The notes below the pieces were generated by a model, which had not been told where the DNA came from, did not search any database, and was given only the letters and a program-made list of their open reading frames with translations. DNA of 64,000 nt from Plumapathes pennacea (taxonomy: Eukaryota; Cnidaria; Anthozoa; Antipatharia; Myriopathidae), in contig OZ038472.1 of NCBI GenBank assembly GCA_964036295.1, positions 13,364,385 through 13,428,384 of the forward strand. Direction: 5' to 3'. Below, in pieces: positions 19,561 to 30,164 of this stretch. Every line of letters begins with the position of its first letter. Positions within the stretch are counted from its first letter, which is position 1. The position numbers were made by a program, and so were the translations under genes.

Positions 19561-21065
19561 ACATGGGAAGGTCTACCAACCAACGAGCTTGTCCTGGAGG
19601 AAAACATGGAAAAGAAAATCAATATCCTTAACTACAAAACAGCTGTGACAGACTTCAACTCGAAACCGTTAATTCTTCTTTCATGAACAAGTAAAGAGCA
19701 TGTCGGTGTGTTATGAGGTGTAGAAGCTCGCGAGAAATTGCAAGAGAAGTTAAGAGAAGCATACAGTGTTTTGTAAATGTGTATGTGTGCATGCATATAT
19801 ACTGTATGTGAGTTGTACTTTTGTTAGAAGCGACAGCCTGAAACTCTGGTTTCCTCCGTAATCACTGCAAAACTCGAACATTTATTGATAAACTGTGGCA
19901 AAGATTTCGTTTGGCAGCGTACAGATTATTTTCCAATTTTCTTGTGACAAATTGCATTGCAACTGTCTTTGTTAAAGACAACATTACGACTAAACCTAAA
20001 ACTCTGTTTATTTATTTATTTATTTATTTTTGTAACCACTAGAAACTCGGACTTTTTCAGAACATGTGGTTGACAAAACTATGGCCACGTTATCACAGAT
20101 CATTTTCCCACTCTCTTCGTTAACCCCTAATATCTCGTTTCCTCTTGTGACAAATTGCTCGAAATATTTCTCCTTAACAAGTCTCATGGACCCCGTCAAT
20201 AAAAACTGTAAAGACGACACAAGGTCACCTGGCTGTGATCAAGAGCAGAGACCGAGCTTACGAGGTAAGAGAGCGAGGCCACGCAGGAAGCACGTTAGAT
20301 ATGACACAAATATATCCTGTATCCGATATCAAGATTGATTGATTACAAATTTTATTTCGATTAAACTTTGGTTAACTTTTTAAACTTTGGTAAACTTCGG
20401 TTAAAGGGGCCCTCTCGGCCTTTTCAATGTTTTTGTTTACATCTGAAAAATCCAAGGCTTTATTTGGTTCCCAACACGAAAGAACGTAATTAATCAAAGA
20501 AATATAGGTTAGTAACACTTTTAGATTAAAAGAAACTAATCTTTTTCTCAAACGAGTCGAATGGAAGTGGATTGCTATTCATCTTTCGACTTTTGGGGCC
20601 CTAAAAATGGCGGAACCAAGGATTTCGGCGTGCAAAGGACTGGTTGATAGGGTCCCTTTAAACTACTTATTGAATTAAACTATTTTTAAGTGTTTGAATT
20701 CAGCACGACAAGTTGCGTTTCTTTGTTCCTCTCATTCATCTGTTTTGTTTCTTTTTCTTTTTGCAGGACTACAAAGAAAAGTTTTATGCTTGCTTATCCA
20801 GCATCAGAGAAGCGATGAATGTACAAATTTTAAACGAGGAGAAGTGGACGCGCAGTTGGAAAAGATCCATCACGAAAATCAAAGAACTTTATTGAGAAAC
20901 TGTCAGCAACCAGGATTCTGTGAGTGTTTGCACACATACATCTGATCAATTGCGGACTAAACCAACTGAACTTGAAGAGAGCAATGAACTTTTACTCGTT
21001 AGTAGAACGTTAACCAATACAAAACGAAAAGAAAAAAAAATCATACGTTGAATGGATTTCTTTTA
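19561..21065. repeat. Duplicated unit, copy A (partner 27510-29035)
   Basis: About 1.5 kb is repeated in the same orientation at 27510-29035 at roughly 90-95% identity, starting CACATGGGAAGGTCTACCAA and ending at ATACGTTGAATGGATTTC. Copy A lacks the splice acceptor that precedes this block at 27477. Its equivalent of the WEGLPTNELVLEEN coding block (to TGA at 19684) is therefore probably not expressed from here. TTTA microsatellites occur at 19540 and 20010. Confidence 0.8.
20186..20945 (+). CDS. Hypothetical two-exon small protein (unit A)
   Basis: I do not recognise this protein. ATG at 20186 opens MDPVNKNCKDDTRSPGC, ending at a good donor (20265, phase 1). The acceptor at 20766 joins in phase to an exon that runs to TGA at 20943, rich in charged and cysteine residues (GEVDAQLEKIHHENQ, NCQQPGFCECLH). 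The total is about 85 residues. The same two exons and phases survive in unit B (28130-28970). The second exon is also open in another frame (DYKEKFYACLSSIREAM, stop 20893), so the true frame is uncertain. Confidence 0.3.
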
Positions 21066-21067
21066 TT

Positions 21068-22822
21068 TGATCCCCGAACGAAGTGAGGGAAATATTTACG
21101 ACGCTAATGCAGTAGTATTATCGCCTTATCGGAGACGCGACTCCAAGCGTGTCGCCATCTCGAAATCTAATGTTCGTGTGTTTGTTTGTGCCATACGACC
21201 TCGTCCCAAGGCCCTCCGCGTCGAGCGATCACAGCAGGCGAGGTTACATCGGCAGCTTAACTGTAAACCGCCATTTTCTTGGAGACATGCGATAGAGTAC
21301 GAACTGAAGTGATTTTGTACAACAAGATGCAGATACAAGGCCAAGCAGTTCGACGGACGGCTGTAAATTGCCCGGATATTTTGCCAGTGCATGGGAGGCA
21401 AGCTTTACTAGACGTAAAGCGGATTCTTTAAGGCCCAACTGGTCGACCTGAACACAATCCTAGACGCCAGTATTGTGTTAAAACGCAGACACTTCTTCAG
21501 AAAGGAATAGCAAAATACAGTCGGTGGAAATCGAACAATCACTGTGGCAAATTTCACCTTTCGCAATAACAGGAATGCAGTTTTCAGAATCCAAGTTTGA
21601 CAAGATGACAACACAATACAATGGAAAGTGGAATTTTCGTACTGTATGAGGACTGCTCTATACAGTGTATTTTGAAATCATTGAAGACGTAAACAATAGT
21701 GTTTTGGGTTTTGTTTCCTTTGCTGGAAAAGAGCTAAAGCTATGGCTTTCAGGAAGCGGTGAGTTTTGAAACTTTAATTCAATTAACGTTAAATACACTT
21801 TTGTTAAACGACGGTCGTGTTATCATTGGTATTTCTACAATTGCCGTATATTTTGTCGTTTGATGCCCCGGTAACTGTGATGAAGGCCAATTAGGATTAT
21901 ACTGTGATCTTTTCCCTGGTTTTCAAGGCTATTTCAGAGTGCCTTCGTGCAAGATTGTGTCATCCGATTCCTGACATGTTTGCATAATTTCATTGACAGT
22001 CTGACACATGCTGTGAAGTTTTGTCGCCGCGTTTGTTGGCACACTGTATTCAAGGATAAAATGTAACCGGGTTAAAATGCTTTTGCTTTTTGAAGGCTAT
22101 TAAAGTAGAAAATATCCGGCCACTGCTTTCCAAATTAAACAATGTGTCTACTAGCGGGACCCCCGTAAGATACTCGCTCAACACAATCGCACTTTGTATT
22201 ATTTAGTGACCGGGTTTGCTCGCTCAATAAAATCGGACCTTCTATTATTTAGTGACTTGATTTCTTTTTTCTGTCAAAGATTTTAAAATCGTCAAACGCA
22301 GTTTGAAAAGTTGTTGTGTTGAAAATTGAATCCCTGCCAAAATTCACACGATTCCGAGACTTCGAAAGCGTGTAAACAAGCGACTCGCTTTGACGGTTCT
22401 AAATTTGGCACACACACACACACACACACACACAAAAACAAACACACGTATGTGGTTAGGATAAAGCATTGGCTGGAGAAATCGCGGCTTTTCTTGAAAT
22501 TCATAAAAACTTCGGTGTCCAAGATCGACTTTGCTTGCCTTTAAAGCCTCGGGAGTATTCTGTAGTTGCGTGTAAATGTTTTCTCAGCGAATTTTGAAGT
22601 TCAGCTAGTGTCTACGAAAATTGCAGACTGTGCACGTTGTCTGAACTAAACCAGACTTCGTGTGACAAAGATTTTTTTTAACGGCCGACTGGTGACGTCG
22701 CTACACAGCCGTGGTTTGCAAAAAAATTTAAATAATCTCCGAACGGAAAATAAGCAAGAATCCCGCTTTCCGAAAACCCACTACTGAGCGAGGGGATATC
22801 TGCGATTATCGTATTTCTAGTA
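21068..22822. mobile_element. ~1.75-kb insertion relative to unit B
   Basis: Where unit B reads directly from TTCTTTTATTTGAAATC into TTTGCATTTTACTCC (about 29033-29050), unit A has an extra block from ATCCCCGAACG to TTCTAGTATC. Its ends share only a weak inverted similarity (ATCCCC...). It contains a CA microsatellite near 22410 and no long reading frame. It is either an inserted element or a deletion in unit B. Confidence 0.55.
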
Positions 22823-22974
22823 TCTTTGCATTTTACTCCGACCTATAACAAATGTCTGTCGCACAAGTGCAAGTTGTGAGTATGCCCCTGCCGTGTATCA
22901 AGTCGATATGTTGTAAATACTGTGGGGTTATTTACTAGACGACTGTTCATAACCACCTGTTTGCCTGTTTCTAC

Positions 22975-24400
22975 CGAAGAGGCGTGTTATTAAATGAAGG
23001 ATCTTCAGAGTGGATTTAAAATATGTGCATTCTTTATTAATTAACTGTGGAAAACATGTCGTATCGAGTTCTAAGAGAGTGCTTCAAGAGTATACAGGTA
23101 TTATCAGCATGAGGTTTCAACTTGAGCTTAAAGGATAACTCCGACCTGAAATTGATGCATTTTTTAAAAAACCCTAAAGGTACGGAGAATCAATATTCGA
23201 ACATCTCTTGCACGTATTGCGCTTCTCGATTTTGTAAAAAATCAATGAATAGCGAGCTTTGGCCTCAAATACCGCGGCGCAAAACACGCATGTCAGCGGC
23301 AATTTTGTGAATGTGTGACGTATAGTATGGGGAGCTTGAGAGTTTTCCAAAGGCAAGATGGTGTGTCGTAATGGCGTTCAATCGCCGAATTGACTCGAGC
23401 AAAGCCAGGGGTATCAACTACAATCGACTTTACAGGAATCCCAACAGACACAAGATACGGCTGGCCTAAATTTCTGGAGAAGATCCTATCTTTTCAAAGA
23501 ATCCTGTCGTGTGCTCCGACTCCGACTACCTCGAGCGTAAATTGTATGAGAGCATAGCTTCTTGATGGAAATTCAATTATGAATCTGAATGCGGACACTG
23601 TGTCTACGATCTTTTCGAACCGTCCACCTCCAACAAACCTCGCTTTATCGTCTGAGACGATAAACAATTGCACTCTGCGACCCGCCGCCATCTTCAAGCT
23701 CCCCATACACTACGTCACACACTGATGAAAATTACCGCTGACACGCGAATTCTGCGCCGCGGTGTTTGAGGCCAAAACTCGCAAAATAGTGACATTCAAG
23801 GATTTTTAAAAAAATCCTGAAGAGCAATATGTGCAAAAGCAGTTCGAATATGGATTATCCGTACCTTTAAGATTTATTTAAAAATGCATTAATTTTTGGT
23901 CGGAGTTATCCTTTAATCTTTTTTGTGCCTTCGCAGTGGGATCACCTAATCATTCAAGTGACAGTTGTTGATCGTTAGTCTTTTGGCACTGAACGTGTCT
24001 TGTAATTGCTTTCATTTTCAGTGGCGCGTAAACCACAATGTCTTTGTCACAGTCCTGCACACACTTTTTCGAAGAAGCGTGTTATTAAATGAAGGAGCTT
24101 CAGAGTGGATTTAAAATATGTGCTTTTTTTTATTAACTGTGGGAAACATCTCGTATCGAGCCCAAAAGAGTGCTTCAAGAGTATTAAGGTATTGTCAGCA
24201 TGAGGTTTCAACTTGAGCTTAATCTTTTTTGTGCCTTCTCAGTGGGATCACCTAATCATTCAAGTGACAGTTGTTGATCGTTAGTCTTTTGGCACTGAAC
24301 GTGTCTTGTAATTGCTTTCATTTTCAGTGGCGCGTAAACCACAATGTCTTTGTCACAGTCCTGCACACACTGGCGCGTGCTGTAAACATTGACAGAAATG
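22975..24400. repeat. Locally repeated promoter-like segments
   Basis: Two segments occur three times each. GTGTTATTAAATGAAGGA...CAACTTGAGCTTA lies at about 22985-23131, 24077-24218 and 29192-29342. GGGATCACCTAATCATTC...GCGCGTAAACCA lies at about 23938-24040, 24243-24343 and 29358-29456. They precede the membrane-protein exons at 24504 and 29748 and may carry their promoters. Apart from the element at 23132 nothing else is seen. Confidence 0.65.
23132..23912. mobile_element. TTAA-flanked inverted-repeat element with THAP-like relic
   Basis: The element begins AGGATAACTCCGACC and ends GGTCGGAGTTATCCT, bounded on both sides by TTAA (23128-23131 and 23913-23916). Paralogous empty sites read GAGCTTAATCTTTT at about 24213 and 29336, which proves insertion at TTAA. 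Arms of about 200 bp are inverted. The centre encodes remnants such as KARGINYNRLYRNPNRHK and NPVVCSDSDYLE, reminiscent of a THAP zinc-finger exon but with stops. TTAA duplication is typical of piggyBac-type transposases. Confidence 0.85.
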
Positions 24401-24503
24401 ACGTCAGTAAAGGAAAAAATGAAACAGCTATCGCAAAGACGAGTACATAAGGGCAGGTGACTTGTCCGCCAAGTCAGTATAACGCAGCTAAGCTTTATGA
24501 ACG

Positions 24504-25203
24504 ATGGACTTTGCATCGGTCTGCTGTTTCCTGGCTCTTAATTCGCTTATCCTCGTGTTGCTTCTGTTGCGTCGCACTCTACACTTGGTTCCCGTTCTTA
24601 TTTCACGTCGGCGCTTTGTAGACCGTCTGCCTTACAAGTTTGATGATCACACTGCACATACTTCTACTTATGGATGGAAAACCAGCAATGACGACGAACA
24701 AGAAAATCTGGCAGGTAACTTTTATAAAACTGATGTCTGAGAAGTTTGTTAGTTTTATAATGTCGGCATTGCAGTATACATGTCATGTTAGAATTGAGTT
24801 ATATTTTTATTGCGAATTTGGCTGTTGCTTGTTTCTGATGAATTTTGGTTTATCAATTTCTTTGCAGTTATCTCAGATAGACTGAGAAAGCTTCCCACGA
24901 CACACGACGAACGAGGTTAGTGACATTTATGGTTATTGTGTTCTATGTTTTTATTATTTGAATTTTTAATATTTGAATCGTGTCCACTTAATATACAGGT
25001 AGAGTTTGTAGCATCTTACTGGGGAGTAGATATCGGGAACTGTCTGCTTAATATAGCTGGGTTCATGTGATTGTAGATGAAGAATGAAAATTTCACTAAT
25101 TTCTGTCCCTGTTTTTCCTTCCTCTGCCTAATCTCTTTCAGCAGAGTGTTCCGCGACCGTCAACATGGCATTCCCTTACATGACTGGAGTTATGGAAAAA
25201 TGA
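24504..25203 (+). CDS. Small single-pass membrane protein (family member 2)
   Basis: Three exons join in phase 1 throughout: 24504-24714, 24868-24915 and 25142-25203, giving 106 residues. The N-terminus (CCFLALNSLILVLLLLRR) is a signal-anchor or membrane span; the remainder is polar with basic SRRRF and acidic NDDEQEN patches. AATAAA at 25361-25366 could end the transcript. Related first exons are at 12944 and 29748. The third exon could be replaced by 27478-27635, which has the same entry phase. I recognise no known family; a signal peptide of a short secreted peptide is an alternative reading. Confidence 0.55.
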
Positions 25204-25992
25204 AAATTCTCTTTTTGAACATAGTTAAAGATAGTTGCTGTCTTATGGAGGTCAAGTTCCAATAGCTATGGTCAACGTTGTAAATTGAGTTGTTGTCTTG
25301 AGCCAGCACAATCATGTTGGTGCACATTCTGTGCGCCTGTCAACAGAGTATTGATTATATAATAAAGTGGTTGTTTATACGAAAATGTCCAGTTTGTTTT
25401 ACGTAACTGAAGTGAAATGTTAGATAAATAAAACATAAACCCACAAGTTTGCAAATGAATGTACTTGTATTCGGTGTTATTGAAACGGATTTTTATAAAC
25501 AGATTTTTGCATTCTTTGCATATGTTAATAACGTGGGAGGTCGTCTAAATAAAAACTGATAATCATTTTGAAGTATATACTATTACGGCACGGACATGTG
25601 TTGGATTTATTCTTAGACTTTTCCATCTCGCAGTATCTTGTGTGAGACAAAGCAGTATTATGCACTAAATAATTGGCATAGTATGAAGCAAGTTGACTTC
25701 AATAGCCCGTACCACAGTTTTAGCATGTGAACCTTTGTTTGGATATTAGGTTACCCCGAACATTCCAGTCGAATAAAACACCGTATTATGTCAGGGTTCT
25801 TTATTATTCTGGTGTCACCACTCCATAGCTCTTTATCAGAGCTTTATTTCCTGAGAAGCATTTCTGTCAAATTTCTGATGCTGTTCTTAACAAAGTCAAC
25901 ATTTCAGTTCCATTATGGAACTCCCAGATTATTGTTAAGCTATGGTTTGTGTTGTTTACTGCTTACTTCATCAGAGGTGTTTTGATATCGAG

Positions 25993-26240
25993 TTAGGTTC
26001 GGCTTGATGGATATGGTGAAAGCCCAGCTGCCCGCACAAAGAGCTTCTTGACCTTTACGTGGGAAAAGGGTTTCTGCATGTCTGTGTACTGAGAAACACT
26101 GACACGTGCTGGGACTGTAAACACTTTGTATGCCTTTGTATCGGAAGATGACGTCAAATCAAAGTAGGGCTTGATCCAGTCATTCAGCTTCTCACATCCT
26201 TTTTCTTTGGCCAGATTAGATAATACTTTCCTTATTTCTG
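25993..26240 (-). pseudogene. Fragment of THAP-associated protein (minus strand)
   Basis: After a possible acceptor near 26241 the minus strand reads EIRKVLSNLAKEKGCEKLNDWIKP. This resembles the region after the THAP domain in transposase-like cnidarian proteins, as I remember them. It is followed by an open stretch (TKAYKVFTVPARVSVSQ) that is shared with 29519-29697 and may be a separate repeat. It lies downstream, on the minus strand, of the THAP exon at 26384-26785. It may be its second exon, but the rest is absent. Confidence 0.35.
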
Positions 26241-26383
26241 TAAACATTAACCAAAATTTGGACACAAAATTATTTTTTAAAAGAGAAGAGTAGAAAGAAA
26301 AAAAGGCGAAACACATTCGCGTGTACGACCCAATTCCTTTGTCAACACTTGCGGCGGACTTTTCCCTGCAGCCCAGTCAAGGG

Positions 26384-26785
26384 TCATGTAGTTGACATCT
26401 TTGTCTTACATTTTGAATTTTTCATAACTTTGTTCCACAGCAACTTCGACAAACCAAACAAAATGGATAAATACCTACCATATCTGTTGTTCCGACGTCG
26501 TTGTGTTTTGACTGAAATCCTTCCGGAACTTGTTGAAACAGCGGCTCCGTTTGTGTCACCTCTGCCACCTCTGAAGTCCTCCACAGCAAAGTGCTTCAAA
26601 CAAACCGCGGAGTTCTTGGTGGGTTCCCATTTTGCGCGCTTTGACTTGACAAATTCTACCCATTTTCTTTTTCTTTTTCGTGCTTGTGGACGATCGTCAT
26701 CCGCAAACGGAATAAAATGTAGCGCAATACCCTCCTTTAAGTTAGGAGTGTTGCTGCATCCACCTACAACGCATCTGCTTGGCAT
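26384..26785 (-). CDS. THAP zinc-finger protein, first exon (minus strand)
   Basis: ATG at 26785 opens a THAP domain, the C2CH zinc finger used for DNA binding by THAP proteins and P-element-type transposases. Visible signature: MPSRCVVGGC, then FIPF, KWVEFVKSKRAKW-P, then AVCLKHFAVEDF. Donors after AVEDF (AGAG/GTGGCA or AG/GTGACA, near 26570) would end the exon within about 75 codons; reading on gives 133 residues. No full transposase is visible, so this is a gene fragment or relic of a domesticated element. Confidence 0.6.
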   Translation of the reverse strand: MPSRCVVGGCSNTPNLKEGIALHFIPFADDDRPQARKRKRKWVEFVKSKRAKWEPTKNSAVCLKHFAVEDFRGGRGDTNGAAVSTSSGRISVKTQRRRNNRYGRYLSILFGLSKLLWNKVMKNSKCKTKMSTT

Positions 26786-26789
26786 TTCA

Positions 26790-27470
26790 AAACGCTATCG
26801 AGAGTCTCCCTATTTATATCTTGCTTGTGTCAGGTTCAGAATGCGAGAAAGTTTCCCTGCGTGACGTCACACGCTAGTTCCCGACCCATTCTCCCAAGTG
26901 TACTTTATCGCGCGGTTTCAAAGATGGCGGGCGGCGTTTACGCTGATTTAGCGGGACTTTGAGAGATCGCGAAAAATAGAGGTTTCGATCAAATCACCTC
27001 ATTTTTTCGCAAAGTTCCTTAGAATTGTATGTAGATTTTGTTCAAATAGTGTAGTTTGAGGGTTGAGGTGCACTTTAAGAGAAAAGATGACGGGAAGCGA
27101 GGAAGAGACCGGTGGGTTCTTTTTGAGAATTTCTCTTGCTTGTCAAGAATGTTAATAGATACTCCCATGCTATAAGTTAAAGACTGCAACTCTATAATCA
27201 TGTTCAGTAGAATGGACACACTTTTCCCGTCCTCCTTCACTCCTCAAATAGAAAAATATAGAAAATCCTTTGGGAGGAAGATAGATTTTTACAGTCCGAT
27301 CCTCGTATGCGGTTTGAACAGAACTTACTTGTATTTTTTAACTATTACATCTCCTTTATTTAACTTTAAGCCTTTTTCTCTCTCACCTCCTCAAAACCTC
27401 CACCCCACCCCCCTAGTCTCTTTCTTTTTGCCCTGACGTCATCCGTCTCTGAACTTCTTTCGTGGAAACT
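26790..27470. other. Non-coding stretch
   Basis: I see no splice-bounded coding exon here. It contains CCTCC/CACCCC-rich sequence around 27390-27420 just before the acceptor at 27477 and low-information A+T sequence otherwise. Confidence 0.4.
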
Positions 27471-27477
27471 TCTGCAG

Positions 27478-27635
27478 ATAAACTCGCGCCATTCCCTAGC
27501 GAGGGAGCCACATGGGAAGGTCTACCAACCAATGAACTTGTCCTGGAGGAAAACATGGAAAAGAAAATCAATATCCTTAACTACAAAACAGCGGTGGCAG
27601 AGTTTAACTCGAAACCGTTAATTCGTCTTTCATGA
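27478..27635 (+). CDS. Possible terminal exon, small membrane-protein gene (unit B)
   Basis: Following the acceptor ACTTCTGCAG, a phase-1 entry reads DKLAPFPSEGATWEGLPTN and runs through VLEENMEKKINILNYKTAV to TGA at 27633. Joined to 24504-24714 and 24868-24915 it gives 138 residues with no frame break. I therefore read it as an alternative 3' end of that gene, or the 3' end of a lost sister gene. The same coding block is in unit A (stop 19684) without an acceptor. Function is unknown. Confidence 0.4.
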
Positions 27636-28129
27636 ACAAGTAAAGAGTATGTTGGTGTGTTATAATGAGTTATAGAAGCGAGAAATTGCAAGAGAAGTTA
27701 AGAGAAGCATACAATGTTTTGTAAATGTGATGTGTGCATGCATATACTGTATGTGAGTTGTACTTTTGTTAGAAGCGACAGCCTGAAACTCTGGTTTCCT
27801 CCGTAATCACTGCAAAACTTGAACATTTGTTGATAAACTGTGGCAAAGATTTCGTTTGGCAGCGTACAGATTATTTTCCAATTTTCTTGTGACAAATTGC
27901 ATTGCAACTGTCTTTGTTAAAGACAACATTACGACTAAACCTAAAACTCTGTTTATTTATTTATTTATTTTTTGTAACCACTAGAAACTCGGACTTTTTC
28001 AGAACATGTGGTTGACAAAACTATGGCCACGTTATCGAACAGATCATTTTCCCACTCTCTTCGTTAACCCCTAATATCTCGTTTCCTCTTATGACAAATT
28101 GTTCAAAATATTTCTCCTTAACGAGTCTC

Positions 28130-28970
28130 ATGGACCCCGTCAATAAAAACTGTAAAGACGACACAAGGTCACCTGGCTGTGATCAAGAGCAGAGACCGAG
28201 CTTACGAGGTAAGAGAGCGAGGCCACGCACTAACAACGCGGTAGCAACGCCTGTAGATATGACACAAATATCTCTGTATCCGATATCAAGATTGGTTGAT
28301 TACAATTTTTAATTTGATTAAACTTTGATTAACTTTTTAAACTTTGGTAAACTTCGGTTAAAGGGGCTCTCTCAGCCTTTTCAATGTTTTTGTCTACATC
28401 TGGAAAATCCAAGGCTGAATTTGGTTCCCAACACGAAAGAACGTAATTAATCAAAAGAAAAATAGGTTAGTAGCACTTTTAGAGTAGAAACTAATCTTCT
28501 CCTCAAAGGAGTCGGATGGAAGTGGATTGCTATTTGTCTTTCGACTTTCGGGGCCCTAAAATGGCGGAACCAAGGATTTCGGTGCGCAAAGGACTGTGGT
28601 TGAAAGGGCCCCTTTAAACTAATCATGTAATTAAACTATTTTTAAGTGTTTGAATTCAGCATGACAAGTTGAGTTTCTTTGTTCCTCTCATTCAGCTGTT
28701 TTGTTTCTTTTTCTTTTTCTTTTTGCAGGACTACAAAGAAAAGTTTTATGCTCGCTTATCCAGCATCAGAGAAGCGATGAATGTACAAATGTTAAACGAG
28801 GAGAAGTGGACGCGCAGTTGGAAAAGATCCATCACGAAAATCAAAGAACTTTATTGAGAAACTGTCAGCAACCAGGATTCTGTGAGTGTTTGCACACATA
28901 CATCATTTGCGGACCAAAACCAAGGAACTTGAATGAAACAGTGCACTGCTACTCGTTAGCAGAACGTTAA
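28130..28970 (+). CDS. Hypothetical two-exon small protein (unit B)
   Basis: This is the counterpart of 20186-20945: exon 28130-28208 (MDPVNKNCKDDT..., phase-1 end) and exon 28729-28970, with identical phases and a later stop (28968). The protein is about 106 residues because unit B lacks the earlier stop. Survival of the frame in both copies is mild evidence for coding; I do not recognise the product. Confidence 0.3.
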
Positions 28971-29747
28971 CGAATACAAAACGAAAAGAGAAAAACAAAA
29001 TCATACGTTGAATGGATTTCTTTTATTTGAAATCTTTGCATTTTACTCCGACCTATAACAAATGTCTGTCGCACAAGTGCAAGTTGTGAGTACGCCCCTG
29101 CCGTGTATCAAGTCGCTATGTTGTAAATACTGTGGGATTATTTATTAGACGACTGTTCATAGCCACCTGTTTGAGTGTCTCTACCAAAGAGGCGTGTTAT
29201 TAAATGAAGGATCTTCAGAGTGGATTTAAAATATGTGCATTCTTTATTAATTAACTGTGGGAAATATGTCGTATCGAGTTCTAAGAGAGTGCTTCAAGAG
29301 TATACAGGTATTATCAGCATGAAGTTTCAGCCTGAGCTTAATCTTTTGCGCCTTCGCAGTGGGATCACCTAATCATTCGAGTGAAAGTTGTCGATCGTTA
29401 GTCTTGTGGCACTGAACGTCTTGTAAGTGCTTTCATTTTCAGTGGCGCGTAAACCATAAGGTATTGTGCCTTTTTAACACACAATACAATAACTAGCACA
29501 GCAACTTATCTATTTTGATATTGAGTTGGGTTCGGCTTGATGGATATGGTGAAAGCCCAGCTGCCCGCACAAAGAGCTTCTTGACCTTTACGTGGGAAAA
29601 GGGTTTCTGCATGTCTGTGTACTGAGAAACACTGACACGTGCTGGGACTGTAAACACTTTGTATGCCTTTGTATCGGAAGATGACGTCAAGTCAAAGTAG
29701 GTGACTGGCCCGCAATTACCGTATAACGCAGCTAAATTTCATGAGCA

Positions 29748-30160
29748 ATGGACTTTGCATCGGTCTGCTGCTTCTTGGCTCTCACTTCACTTATCCTCGT
29801 GTTGCCGGCTGTTGCGTCGTACTCTTACACTTGGTTACCATTCTTATTTCACGTCGGCGCTTTGTAGACCGTCTGCTTTACAAGTTCGATGATCACACTG
29901 CAGAAACTTCAACTTGTGAAGGCAAAAACAGCAATGACGGCGAACAAGAAAATCTGGCAGGTAACTTTTATAAAAACTGATGTCTGAGAAGTTTGTTAGT
30001 TTTACAATGTCAGCTTTGCAGTCTACATGTCATGTTAGAATTGACTTATATTTTCATTCTGAATTTGGCTTTAGCTTGTTTCTTATGAATTTTGGATTAT
30101 GAATTTCTTTGTAGTTATCTCGGATAGAATGAGAAAGCTTCCCATGACACGGCGAACGAG
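29748..30160 (+). pseudogene. Small membrane-protein gene, broken copy (member 3)
   Basis: The exons correspond to 24504-24714 and 24868-24915. Here the first (29748-29960) has two single-base insertions and the second (30115-30160) is two bases shorter. An upstream ATG at 29741 would restore the downstream frame but scramble the N-terminal membrane segment. The third exon is not evident. Probably inactive. Confidence 0.6.
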
Positions 30161-30164
30161 GTTA

